64,000 bases of DNA from Holtermannia corniformis (lineage: Eukaryota > Basidiomycota > Tremellomycetes > Holtermanniales), in NCBI GenBank assembly GCA_001599935.1, contig BCIJ01000025.1, forward strand, positions 9,090 to 73,089, in the 5' to 3' direction. Shown here one piece after another: positions 43,246 through 53,757 of the stretch (the first letter of the stretch is position 1; each line of letters starts with the position of its first letter). The notes beneath the pieces were generated by a model. The model made no database searches. It was not told the DNA's origin and saw nothing but the letters and a program-made list of their open reading frames with translations. The translations under genes and the position numbers were made by a program.

Positions 43246-44073
43246 ATGAGGTCACCTGGCGACGCGTCGGCTGTCGACCATCATCACCACCACCATCGTT
43301 ACCGCATCACCACTGGTACGGCGCAATGCCAAAGGAAGCAACCGGCCAGGTCCCGCTGCTTGTCCAAGCGCCAGCTCGTCCTTGTGGCGCTGCCAAAGAT
43401 GCGACGGTGAGTGACAGTGCAAATCGCACAGACGCCGGCTAACTCAACGCAGGCAACCTACCTTCCCGCAACCGTTGCCGAAGTGCAGCTGTGGTTGAAA
43501 GACCACAAGACGGCGAGTGGGCAGCGAGTCTGTAACGAGCGCCGACCCTTGTCAGTTCGCGGCTGGCTCGAATCCAACTCGATAATGCTTGATGCTGATG
43601 ATGTTGCCCTCTCAAGACCACCGGTCGTATCCAAGGGGCAGCGAGTGACGTGCTGGGCTTGCAAGCATTCCTTCGCGTCGCAATACAGCTTCGACCACCA
43701 TCTCGTTGACTACCCAGGCCACGAACCCAGCCTGTAAGCATTGCGGACCTTTTGACGCGTTGCTGACATGTGCGCAGGAAGCCGGCCGTTACTCTCCCGC
43801 CTGGCCAGTCTGTCGCTTCGAGGCGGTCCTGAACAACCTATCTGACCGCTGCAGTGTCGTTTGCCCAGTCGACGGGTACCACCACGCCGCCAAAATCAAC
43901 TCACTGGTCGGCCATGTCGAGAAACATCACCCAACGGTCGACGCCGATGACCTCACCTACCCTTCTGACGCCAAACTGCCGTATGTCGGTGCGGTCGAGC
44001 CTGGCCTCAGTTGCGCAAGGCCAACGAGCACTGGCTCGTCAGCAAGTCAGCGAAGCATGTTCGCGTCGACTAG
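43246..44073 (+). CDS. Zinc-finger-like hypothetical protein A
   Basis: Proposed start ATG 43246 (MRSPGDASAVD, then six His coded by CAT/CAC). An intron near 43409-43450 leads to ATYLPATVAEVQLWLKDHKT and then a C2H2-like finger, VTCWACKHSFASQYSFDHHL followed by VDYPGH. The next introns are 43734-43777 and one with GTCTGT donor near 43823-43850. They give VVCPVDGYHHAAKINSLVGH and VEKHHP, a second Cys/His cluster. The 3' end is uncertain (44073 or 44159). Finger spacing and the DYPxH motif resemble the gene at 46008-46921, so the two are probably paralogues. No known family. Confidence 0.45.
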
Positions 44074-44116
44074 GTCAGTTTCTCCGTTCCAGTCTTTTGC
44101 GAAGCCTGCTGACCGA

Positions 44117-45263
44117 CTACCTGTCTCGCAGAACACAAGCAGTACCGGACATGGGCTGACAGATTGCTGGATGTATAACATGACACACCCGTAGCAACTC
44201 TTCATCAGACACGTAAAGTCGTCGCTCGACAGTAGGGCCGTGCTTATCCGCTTGCGCCTGACCATAGGCGGACGGCCGTTCACATCGCAATACGCGCTCG
44301 TCTGCGACTTCATACGGTTGCATAGTGTAGGTTGGTGGGACGTATAGCCGAGCATGCACATATAAACCTTCCTCGACTAGGTTTAGCACGATGTCGGTGC
44401 GCTTGCAAGCGACGTACCTTTCCGGCGCGCGACGAGCTGACTGGGGGTGGGGCGCTGGTGTAATCGCTCACCCGTACAGGATAGAGCTTATCAAAGATGC
44501 GGTACCAGCACCGCCGACTCGTGCCCCGCAGGATCTCGATCACGTAGCTCGGCTGGACGATCCCGTCAACCAAGTCGCCATACTGAGCCTTCGCCTCGTC
44601 TGCATGTGGCACGCCTTTTGCAGCTGAGCTTTGTCCCTCTTCGGCGGCGAACGAGACTGACCAACCATGGGGAACTTGAAACCCGCCTCGGCGAGTTCCT
44701 GCCTCCTCTCAAACAGCAGCTCAATCAGGTACACGGGCAGCTTGACCTCGTGCATAATGGCGTTGTCCGTGATATTCCGATTCAGACTACCTGCAGTGAT
44801 GAGCCACATCTTTGTTGCGCGAGTTGCTTACCTGAGAACTTGACCGCATCAAACGTCTGAACTGTATCGAACGTCACCATGAGTAGAGTCTCAGCCATGT
44901 AGAACATCTTGATCGGTGTATCGTCCGGGAGCTTTGCCAGAACGACCGCCTCCCAGTCTTCCTTGTCGGGCCAGCGTGCTGTTCGAGTCAGTAGACACTG
45001 GGTGGGGTGGCCCACGTACCCCTTGCCACATCCACACGCGAGTTGACCGCATTATCAAAGTGCTGCTGCATCCTGGCGCGAAACGAGTTTGCTGTCAATC
45101 CGACATATGCGACAGACTAAAGGTTAGCCGTGCGCAATGCCGCGTGGAAGCTCACCGGTTCCTCCACTGCTGAATACAGATACACGCCTCGTCCATGTGA
45201 GCCGAAGGCATCTTCGAGCTCTAGTTCAAGGTCCAAGAGGTCTTGTACTTTGGAGCACCGCCC
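44117..45263 (-). CDS. GIY-YIG domain protein
   Basis: Exons joined by short introns read LLDLELELEDAFGSHGRG, then VYLYSAVEEP joined to SVAYVGLTANSFRARMQQHF. That is the GIY...YIG pattern of GIY-YIG nucleases (here GVYLYS and AYVGLT, with the following Arg and a His at the normal spacing). After it come PDKEDWEAVVLAKLPDDTPI, IMHEVKLPVYLIELLFERRQ, DLVDGIVQPSYVIEILRGTS, RIFDKLYPVR and YVACKRTDIVLNLVEEGLYV. Family members cut DNA in homing, repair or defence. Related short plain domains also occur in unknown fungal proteins, so activity is not certain. The 5' end and start codon are not resolved. It lies between two related zinc-finger genes. Confidence 0.5.
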
Positions 45264-46007
45264 CCTGCATCGTAATTAGCACATCGAGTCTGCACCGGCG
45301 AAGCGACGTACAAGCTCCACAAGCGCGCGAGGATGGGGGTTAGAGCATATCCCGGGATTACGGCGTTATGGCACCTCGCCACTCCCTCGGAAGTCCCTTC
45401 GTCTCTTCTCCTCTCTCTTCTTCTCCCTATGTGCTCTGCCTCTCTGTTCTAGGGACGAGATGTGACGGCATGGGTGTCCAGTCCCTACCGCTGCCCTAAA
45501 AAGGTCAATATCGAGTGTTACGGGAGTAACACTCGATCTGGACATATTCTGACATGACTACCACTCGGCCGGAGTCGTGACACGTACGGCCAAGGTTGGG
45601 CGGGAGGCATAGGGTCGGGCTTGTGCCGGCTCCACGGCCCGACGACTAGCGACACGCAAGGACGTTCAACCCCAGCGAAGGAGCTGCGGCTTGACGGGCC
45701 TTTGACCGCGTAGCGTTGATCCGCCTACACGGACGAGGGCGGGTGTTGCAACTGCCGAAGACCGGGTGTAGCTAGCGACTGCTTGCGACCACCAAACGAT
45801 GACTCGGTCTCCTGCTGTTCTGCTTGCTCACCGCTGTGAAAAGTTGGCACGCGAGCGCGTTTCTGGCCAAGCTGGCCGGCCTGCGGCCTCGGCCCCCCTG
45901 AGATGGATCGGCGCGCAGACAGGGGTTAGAGAACGTCTGTCGGCGTCTGTGCTTGAGATGTATCACTACATACTGTCACCGTAGAGCCGAGTACTGTTGC
46001 TGAGACT
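45264..46007. other. Gene-poor stretch with a strong hairpin and possible old LTR
   Basis: No gene is supported. A 12-bp perfect hairpin lies at 45510-45537. On the minus strand, TGTCACGACTCC begins at 45582 and resembles the TGTCACGACC start of the gypsy LTR at 5565; a matching far end was not found, so an old solo LTR is only a suggestion. A pyrimidine-rich tract (CTCTTCTCCTCTCTCTTC-like) runs from about 45405 to 45430. Confidence 0.35.
45510..45537. repeat. Perfect 12-bp inverted repeat with GGGA loop
   Basis: ATCGAGTGTTAC and GTAACACTCGAT flank GGGA. As RNA it would be a 12-bp stem capped by a GNRA tetraloop. Confidence 0.9.
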
Positions 46008-46921
46008 ATGGCTAACAACAAGACTTCGGATGAGAGCAGCCGGGCAGCCGCCAAAAAGCCGCGCAAGAGCGCCGATCCTGTCGAGGACGAACACGACGTG
46101 AATGAGGTGTTGAACCCTGGGGGTTAGGCGTTCGAGCGGAGTATGGGCGAGCTGGGGGTTAGCACCTCCTGCCGGCGCAGTAGTCTAGTGATGCATTCGA
46201 GTTTCCCTCTTTGCCGATATGAGGTTGGTGATCGCCTCCTTGCAGGTAGCATAATCTTCACTTACGGTGTTACCCTCAGCCCACGCACACCGGGCAAGTC
46301 ACTTCGGACGTTGTCAAGGCGTTCTTGACCCAAGGGAGTCAGGCTTTGCTCGGCCTGAACCTCACGCCGTGCGTCTCCGACTGATCTAAGTCCTGAAACG
46401 TGGCTGACTGAGGTGGCAACAACAGCATCATCCCAGGATCATCCACCGCCAGTACTCTCAAATTCCCCGTTGCTCAGCCATGCCCAGGCTGTTGGCGTAC
46501 CTGGAAGTCCCAGACCGCCCTCACTGCGCACCTGGAGGACTACCCGGAGCACGCGCATGACGCTAGCAAGTGAGTCACTACGGCGGCGGTTATCAGGTTG
46601 CTTTGAAACTGACGTGCCCAAAGTAGCGATCCGCTTACTCTTCCTCCCAAGGTCAAAAGAGTCTGTGCCCCACACCCGTGGGTCCATCGAGCTTTGATAG
46701 TCCACCGGCTCATTCACAGCTCGCTGAGGTGTCCGACCTGTGGAATGGAAAAGACACGCCACATCGAAGATTGCCACCCTGACGTGAACACCTTGAACCT
46801 CAAGATCACTCCCCACAGTGTTCACAAGTTTGCGTGTGCTTGCGGGCGCGCGTGGGCGCGGGCGCAGAGCTTGGGCACGCACCTCAAGGAGAGCACGCTC
46901 CCGCACAGGTCGTGCACGTAG
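46008..46921 (+). CDS. Zinc-finger-like hypothetical protein B
   Basis: ATG at 46008 begins MANNKTSDESSRAAAKKPRK, a basic Ser-rich N-terminus that could be a nuclear signal. After one or more introns the reading continues VTSDVVKAFLTQGSQALLGL, then over an intron near 46370-46411 to CPGCWRTWKSQTALTAHLED and YPEHAH, a C2H2-like finger. The last exon has CPTCGMEKTRHIEDCHPDV and FACACGRAWARAQSLGTHLK. The AxLxDYPxH end of the finger is shared with the gene at 43246. Exon limits are partly guessed and no family is recognised. Confidence 0.42.
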
Positions 46922-47424
46922 TGAGGCGGTCTAACGTGAGTACTGCATCGCACCAACTGCACTGACGCGTCGCAGTTGGCGATCAAGCACATGCCGTATT
47001 GTCCATCGTTCTCGTACATAGCCCCATGGTCCCTGCCTATATGCACTACATTCGAGTCCCAGTTCTGGCTCATGGAAACGGATACGCGACTCAAGCGCAC
47101 TAGTTCACCAAGGTGAAAGACCAGTCATCCTCACCGTCGCATCTCAACCCGCTGTGGGTGATTTGTCAAGCTGCTTGGAGACTCGGTCGAAGCGCGATCA
47201 CATCACCTCGTGAACGGTCTGCCTCAAGATGAGACTCGAACGTTACAGCTGCTAAACACTCCATGAATAGACGCCACCGACCATAACGTAACTATGCGCA
47301 CGGCCGATCGTCGCGCAGTTGGCTAATCCCAACGTCGGATGACGCCGGATGACTCGAGCGGTGGATGAGCAAGCGACTACTTGGGCCCATTCGCGCGGCA
47401 CTCCGGCAATCCCACAACCACACC
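46922..47424. other. No gene recognised
   Basis: Short frames only. This marks the return from the fast-evolving region to conserved genes. Confidence 0.5.
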
Positions 47425-48529
47425 ATGACTGTCCCAACTGTAACCCTCAACGACGGCCACAAGGGTGGGTGCGCTTAGCTGAGGTGATTGAGGCTGACGA
47501 TGCAGTGCCGCGCCTTGCTTTCGGCACTGGTTTGTTGATCATCGCAGCCTGAGTTGTCTAACGTCGTAGGCACCGCGCTGTACGGCAAGGACTCGACGGC
47601 TGCAACGCTACAAGCATTGCAGACCGGCCTGCTTCACATCGATGCCGCCCAGGTGTACGGCAACGAAAAGGTAAGCGACCTTGACTCGACCTCGCTGACT
47701 CGTAGTACACTGGCCAGGCTATCGCCGAGAGCAAGATTCCGCGCGACCAACTGTTCATCACGTCGAAAGCGTACAAGGCTGGCGGCGAGGCGACGTTTGA
47801 CCCGCGCGACTCGATCAAGTCGACGCTCGCGGATGTGAGTTGCCCAGACGTGGCCAAGCTGACGACAGCTCGGCGTTGATTACCTCGACTTGTACTTAAT
47901 CCACACTCCGCTGGTGAGTTAATCTACCATGACGGAGCTGACGGCAGGCCGGCGGAGACATTGCCAAGCACTGGGCTACCCTCGAGGCGCTCCAAGCCGA
48001 GGGGCTCGTCAAGTCGATCGGTGTCTCCAATTTTCGCCCAAAAGACCTCGAATCGCTGTTGAAAACGGCCAAGGTCGTCCCGGCCGTCAATCAGATTGAA
48101 TACCACCCGCTTGTGCTCGACACGGCCGAGGAGTTGTTGAGACTGCACGCAAAGCACGGGATCACGACGGCCAACTATGGTGGACTGAGCACGTTGACGT
48201 GGGGAAGCGGTACTGGCGTCGACGCGGTTGTCAAGCGGATTGCGGGCGAGACGGGGCGCAGCGAGAGCCAAGTGCTGCTCAAGTGGCTCGAGCAGACGCA
48301 CAAGGGGATCACCGTGACGTGAGTTGCGATATCCGGATGCAGCTTATGACAGAACGTCGGCGAAAAAGGAGCGCCTGGTTGAACACCTCGAGTATTTCAA
48401 CCAGCCTGATCTGTCGGCGGCGGATATCGAGGCGATCAGCGCGGCCGGGCGCAAGGAGCACAAGAGGAAATATGTACGTCGCCCTGATGAGAGCAACGCT
48501 AACGACAGATGTTGCACATGGACGAGTGA
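47425..48529 (+). CDS. Aldo-keto reductase
   Basis: The first exons are 47425-47464 and 47506-47529 (24 nt), then from about 47571; the last is after an intron at 48475-48508. The protein begins MTVPTVTLNDGHKVPRLAFG. The catalytic tetrad is visible: Asp and Tyr in HIDAAQVYGNE, Lys in LFITSKAYK, His in DYLDLYLIHTPL. GVSNFRPKDLESLL, PAVNQIEYHPLV and the cofactor-binding TSAKKERL (NADPH type) follow, and it ends KRKYMLHMDE. It most resembles fungal AKR3-type carbonyl reductases. The natural substrate is unknown. Its stop is 4 bp from the stop of the convergent ABC ATPase gene. Confidence 0.92.
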
Positions 48530-48533
48530 TGCA

Positions 48534-49500
48534 TCACGCTGCGAGGTCGAAAGTGCGTGTCCCAACGCGATCGGCTTGGGACGCTTCGTGCGTGATCCAC
48601 ACGAGCGCTTTCAGACCCGTTCCTTTGCCCTGTAGAGTCAGCCATGTCAATCACTTCAATACGTACCGATCGCGGGAGCATGGCAACGATAGACTTTTCG
48701 ACCTGCTGCATCGTTTGCTCGTCCAGTGCCGAGGTTGGTTCTGCCGTCAGCGTTGTCGACCCAGCCAGACCTACCATCTAGTAGCACAACCTCGGCCCCG
48801 CCCAGACTCAGCGCGATGGCCAGCGCGATCCGCTGCCCTTCACCCCCACTGAGCGTGTTCCAGTCCCGAGTCCAAAGCTGGCCGTCGACGCCCCACTCTT
48901 TCGCGAGCTTGATCGGGTCGAGTGGCTCGCTCCCGCCGCCGCTGTCACCGTTAGACGTTGGGCTTGTCGAAGAGCCCATCAAAGACGAGTACCACCGCGT
49001 AGCCGGAGCCGTCGACGCGTGGGTGCGAGACGCAAACTCCTTGACCGTGTGGTAGAATGTTAATGGCGTCCCTGGGAGGAGGGACGGCCGTTGTGGGACA
49101 TATAGCACTTTTGTGCGGTACGTGGGGATCCCTGGCGTCAGCGTGTTCAAGGTAAGGATACCCACCATAGTCGGCGGCGATTCTGGACGTCAGCAATGTG
49201 ATGACGCATCGAACGACTCACTTGCCGCGCAGGGTGATCTGGCCCTTTTGATACACGTCGAGCTCGGCGAGGCATTTCAACAGCGTTGTTTTCCTAAGCC
49301 ATTAGACAGAGCTGGATGGGTGAACTACGCACCCGCTCCCACTACGCCCCTTGAGGATCAACACCTCGCCCTCGTTGACATCAAACGAGACATCCTGCCG
49401 TCAGCTCGTCCCGACTGGTAGCACGCACATTCAAGATCGCACTGCCCTCGCCATCGTCCCGCCTGAGCGTCAAGCCCTTGACCTGCAGTAACGCTACCAT
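48534..49500 (-). CDS. Stand-alone ABC ATPase (STAR1/FetA-like)
   Basis: ATG at 49500 (MVALLQVKGLTLRR). Six or so exons give one complete nucleotide-binding domain: Walker A split by an intron (GRSGSGKTTLL), Q-loop (YVPQRPSLLPGTP), signature LSGGEGQRIALA, Walker B (VVLLDEPTSALD, again across an intron) and H-loop (VWITHEASQADR). There is no membrane domain. The YVPQRPSLLPGTP form of the Q-loop region is like bacterial FetA/YbbL and plant STAR1, which pair with a separate UPF0014 permease; no such permease is in the window. Its function in fungi is not known. It is convergent with the aldo-keto reductase. Confidence 0.85.
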
Positions 49501-49593
49501 TGTACGGAGAATAAGACTACCGATCGGTCATGACGATCGCTCAAACTGCTTCCGTTCGACAGCTTGCACAAATTCATATTGACACGACTAGGT

Positions 49594-50582
49594 CTACTCG
49601 GGCTTGTCAAGGTCTTGGAGCTTGGACGCTTCAGCCGCCTCTTCGTCGTCTGCCTCGTCGGCAATCTCGTCGTCGTCGTCGTCGAGACCGGCGCCGCCAC
49701 CGTTGGCCTTCATCTGCTCCATCAACTTGGCCTGTGCGAGTCAGCGGCCGCCAGAGTTTGTCGGCACACGCACAAAGTCCATGCCGCCGGCACCGGGACC
49801 GCCGGCGCCACCGCCCATACCGCCCATCATGCTAGCAAAGTCCATGCCACCTGGGCCACCGGCACCGCCGCCGCCGCCCATCATGCTGGCCATGTCCATG
49901 CCGCCGCCGCCGGGCATACCGCCCGCGCCTTCGTCCTCGACCGGCGCGTCTTCCTGCTCATCCTCGTCGACCCACTGCGAGCGTTAGTGCGCTCGGTGTA
50001 GTCACGGTGACCCACCTTGGAGAAGTCGGTTTTGATCCAGTTCTTGTTGGGCTTCTCCTTGGTCTGCGCGGGTTAGCAGGCTTGACGCTTTGACCAGACG
50101 TACCAAGCGGGGCCAGTACTCGGCCTTGGCCTCCTTTTTGCGGAGGATGAGGACGATGGCACGCGAGGTGGCCGTCTTCTTGGTCAACTGGGGTCGTCAG
50201 CACAGTCGCGGCCCTGTGGAAACCCACCGAAGGGTCGATCTCGTCATAGAGTTCGAGCTCGCACGCCAGCTCCTTCTCCGGGACGCCCTTGGACGCACTG
50301 TCGGGTGAGCCGATGCCAATCGACCGCGACTACTCACTCTCCCGTCTTGGCCTGGAAAGTAATCTTCTTGTCCTCAATCTTGAGCACGGGCTCGCCTTGG
50401 ATATCAGGACTGTCACGTCAGTTTGATTCGACCGACAGAGCCAACGCACGCTTGAATCGTGAGGTAGAGAATGTTCTGCTCGAGTGAGCCGCATGCTCGT
50501 TCTCAACGACTGACCGACCTTTTCCGCCTCGTCGGCCGAGCTGCGCTGAGCGTAGAGGATTTCGGGGTGAAGGGGAGCCATT
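49594..50582 (-). CDS. SBA1: Hsp90 co-chaperone p23/Sba1
   Basis: ATG at 50582 (MAPLHPEILYAQRSS). Short introns split the CS domain: NILYLTIQ, DIQGEPVLKIEDKKITFQAK, GVPEKELACELELYDEIDP, RAIVLILRKKEAKAEYWPRL and KNWIKTDFSKWVDEDEQEDA, the p23 end motif with the WIKxDFxKWVDEDE form. The C-terminal tail is Gly/Met-rich with near-repeats of GGMDMASMM and GGMDFASMM, then an acidic finish (DDDDDEIADEADDEE). p23 stabilises the ATP-bound closed Hsp90 dimer with client protein. The Gly/Met-rich tail is usual in fungal orthologues. Confidence 0.93.
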
Positions 50583-51065
50583 TCGATTCGCGCTATGGCT
50601 GTCAGCTGAGCAGAGTCTGTGTTTGCAAGAACCGACGTGAACTGATGGTAGAGTCGAATCGACGTGGACCGAAACATCCTCGGCTGCTAACGGTGCGCGC
50701 GCTTAAACTGGGACGTAGTCGGATCACCCATGACGCCGTCTCCAACGTTGCAGCGCAGTCGTCTGCACTATGTAGTATGCACTTGTACCAACCCTTTGAG
50801 TGACCGAAACGCCCGGGTATTCCCCGTCTACCGCAAGAGCGATCTCGCTTCGTCGACGCCACCGGCGACTGGAGAAATCCCTTGACCGCTTTGGCCTTCT
50901 CTCGCTTGGCCTTCTCTCGCTTGGCCTCGCTTGTACGGGCCGAGCATACTCCTAGATGGTGCTCGCTATCGTCGGACAGCGCTCCTCTGCTCTTGGCGGG
51001 GCTCTGTGCCCGTCCAGAAGCTGTGTTCAGCACCCGAGCGGGTTTCGGTCCGCTAAAGGTGCATC
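50583..51065. other. Divergent promoter region of p23 and the small helical protein
   Basis: No gene is supported. A short direct repeat, CTTCTCTCGCTTGGC-like, occurs twice near 50895-50925. Confidence 0.5.
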
Positions 51066-51440
51066 ATGCCTTCGTCGCCGGGCCTTCTAGCTCGCAGGGA
51101 TATAACGCGGTGCAAGCCAATGGCGAGGGAACAACAAGCAATGCCCAAAGTATATCCCGATACGAGATCGCTCGAGCAGGTTGTAGCCTCTCTCCAGACT
51201 GCCGTGAGCCAGCTGTCTACGTACGCGAAAACGCTTGAGGAGACCGTCAAAAACGGAAACAAGAGACACGTCCAGCTATCGGACACGCAATGGAAACGAA
51301 AATACGAAGAGATTATCGCCGTACTCGAGGGCGTTACCATTCCGGCTGAGGAACATGCCGAGTTAACGAAAGGCATCAATGCAGCCCTGGAGACCGCATG
51401 CAATGCCCAGGCGAAGTGGCAAGAGTCACAGTCTCAGTAG
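51066..51440 (+). CDS. Small coiled-coil hypothetical protein
   Basis: The ATG frame gives 124 residues; the ATG at 51120 or 51144 could be the real start. The C-terminal ~95 residues are strongly helical with heptad-like spacing (LEQVVASLQTAVSQLSTYAK and KRKYEEIIAVLEGVTI). No membrane segment or signal peptide. The form suits a small subunit of a larger assembly, for example a kinetochore or transcription complex, but I cannot assign one. Confidence 0.5.
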   Translation: MPSSPGLLARRDITRCKPMAREQQAMPKVYPDTRSLEQVVASLQTAVSQLSTYAKTLEETVKNGNKRHVQLSDTQWKRKYEEIIAVLEGVTIPAEEHAELTKGINAALETACNAQAKWQESQSQ

Positions 51441-52198
51441 TGAGTCCTAGCAGATCAGGTAGGCATATGTCATTCGATAAGTACAACCTCGCGCTCGAGC
51501 CCGTACGCCCGGTTCAGCCGTCCTGGCCCTATGCATGCCGGATGTACGACGCTCCGACGCTTCCTGTTCGCAAAGCATGTGACCGCAAGCATTCTGAGCG
51601 CGCTGGATCGTCTTCGACGTGCGTGTTGATGTCAGCCGAAAGACGCAGGATCCGTGCCTGAGCCGGCATCTTTGCGGTCAGTCATGTAAAGGTAGACGTC
51701 TGACTGGACAGCTTGGCGGCCATAGCGCACAGATGAGCAACGTCTGGATCGGCTGTAGAGTCGGTTGAAAGCGGTTGCGGATGCCCAGCTCAAGCACCGC
51801 GTCGCTTCCACATCGGGCGGAGACGACGCCTCTCGGTCCGCAAGCTGCGTATGGGCCTTCCCTAGCGGTCCTTCGCGTGCATAGCCTATCGAGCCATAGC
51901 CCAGTGACGACGCCGTCATCCTCCTTGACGCTCTTGTTTCTCAATGCTCGCACACCCACCGAGGTTTCCGCCACACTCGAAAGCTCGAGTCGGCCGTCAG
52001 GTAAGGCATCCCACATCGAGCTCGCGGATGATCAGTACCAGAGCTTTTACAAGGACACGATGGTAAATGGTGGAGCAAGGAGATCATGGGGAGGTGCTCG
52101 CCTAGGTTGTGACGTGTGCTCGCAGCGCCAAGGTCAAGTGGCAGCGGGCTGCGCAGTTTTGCATCATAGACTTCTCAGTGGCTAGGATAGTCACGCGG
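51441..52198. other. Uncertain stretch with an open frame at 51775-52185 (+)
   Basis: A 136-codon plus-strand frame (GPSLAVLRVHSLSSHSPVTT... then IELADDQYQSFYKDTMVNGG) has some protein-like character, but an overlapping minus-strand frame is equally open and neither resembles a known family. I leave it unresolved. Confidence 0.25.
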
Positions 52199-53441
52199 CT
52201 AGATGACAGAGAGCACTTGCTGGCCGGTAAACTCGTCGCCAGGCTGAAGAGTCTTGAACTCGCGCACATAGCCTGGCTCGACGCAGACATAATGGTTCTT
52301 CCTTGTCAGCGTTACGATGTCATTTATGTTGGCACTCACCCAGCCACCGGGCTGCATGTCGCCAATCGCACTGCCCGTCTTCTCCTGCGGGTTCCACGTC
52401 ACCACACTGTCGCGTCAGTACAATCGCATCGGTCCCCCGACGTACTCTTCAAACCCGCGAAGGCGCGTGCGGAGACCGCCACCGGCGCCATCGTGCACGA
52501 TGAGTTCGGCCGGGCCGACGTTTTGGTACACTCTGCGGTTCGGTCGGTTAGACTAGACGATCGTGGGTTCAAACACCGACCTGTCCGTCTCATTCTCAAC
52601 CGTGAGATCGCCACCGGGCCATGTAGAGATCTGGCCGCCCTTGACTTTATCCTTGTATTCGAGTCCGCTGACCAAGCCTTCGATCTTGACTTTGTTAGCG
52701 TCCGGCACGGCAAGGTACGAGTGCAACAGCGCCTGGAATTTCAATGGCTCGGACCCCGTGTTCTTGACGTGCAGGTCGGTAGACAGTTGGTGCGCCGTCA
52801 GCGTCACGACGTAGCCGAGGTCGAACGCGTGCGGGAAGATTGCCTTGATTTCGGGCGTGACGGGCAGTGCGAGGCGGACGGACACGCCTTCAGGGCGGTC
52901 CATGACGGTGGAATCGAGTTTCCAGTTGGAGGTGCGTGCGAACCCGTGTTGAGGCAGCTTGGAGTGCGCGCTCAATGACGGGTCGGTCGCCGAGGGAGGC
53001 GGGCCGAACGTGGGCTGCAAGGTTAGATGGGTCGTTACGAGGTTGACGACGTACGAAAACGACGGGGATCCCGCCGCGGATCTGAATCGTCAGCGATTGG
53101 GTACAGGTACGGGTACACTGACAGCCTTGGAGCCATCGAGGACGGCTTTGGAGCTAACAAACAAGCGCTCCTTGCCGGCCTGCCTCCACGACGTTACCGT
53201 GGCGCCGTACAGGCTGGGAGCATCAGCATCGGTCATGAGCATCAGACGATTGCGAGGGGACACCCAGGCGATGCCACGGACGCGAAAGGATGATACTGAC
53301 TAAATCTCGACACTGGTAGCCTGCACCGTCTGTCAGCTTGGTCTGTGCTCATCCGGACCGGGAGACCGTGCGACTGCCGGGGGTAACACTGACCTCGTCC
53401 AGGGTGAGGGTGATGATCTTGTCAGTGGTTGAGACGGGCAT
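52199..53441 (-). CDS. Hexose-6-phosphate mutarotase (aldose-1-epimerase family)
   Basis: ATG at 53441 (MPVSTTDKIITLTLDE). Short introns lead into LYGATVTSW, LFVSSKAVLDGSKA, GGIPVVFPVFGPP, LPQHGFARTSNWKLDS, FQALLHSYLAVPD with the catalytic His, and CVEPGYV with the catalytic Glu, ending TGQQVLSVI. This matches the D-hexose-6-phosphate epimerase branch (yeast YMR099c), which interconverts alpha and beta glucose-6-phosphate. Length is about 310 residues, normal for the family. Confidence 0.92.
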
Positions 53442-53757
53442 GGTGTGATAGTAGTGATTTCGAGTTACAGACACTTGCTGAGGACGATCGGTGAGCTTGA
53501 CCGGTCCGCGCCGTGCGTCATCCCCGTGCGCCTAGTGGCAAGCCTATCCACAACCGGGGTCACTTATAGGCGCGAGGCAGCACCGATAGGCTCGCTCGAG
53601 TCGGTGCACGCGATCCGTGCGCGTCTTGGAAAACGTCTTGAGCAGCATCAGCGAGCGTTTGACCGCCAAACAGTAGGCTACAAGGCCTTCATCGCAGGCA
53701 GGGAGGCTACAAGAGTGTCACTTATCCTCCAAAGCTAAAGATCTCCGGCCGTGCGCC
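53442..53757. other. Divergent promoter of the mutarotase and TBC genes
   Basis: 316 bp between start codons; no gene and no clear motif seen. Confidence 0.5.

Noticed and set aside
43015..43410. His6 stretch suggesting a vector tag
   Set aside because: Coded by mixed CAT/CAC within a CA-rich genomic stretch with no vector sequence around it.
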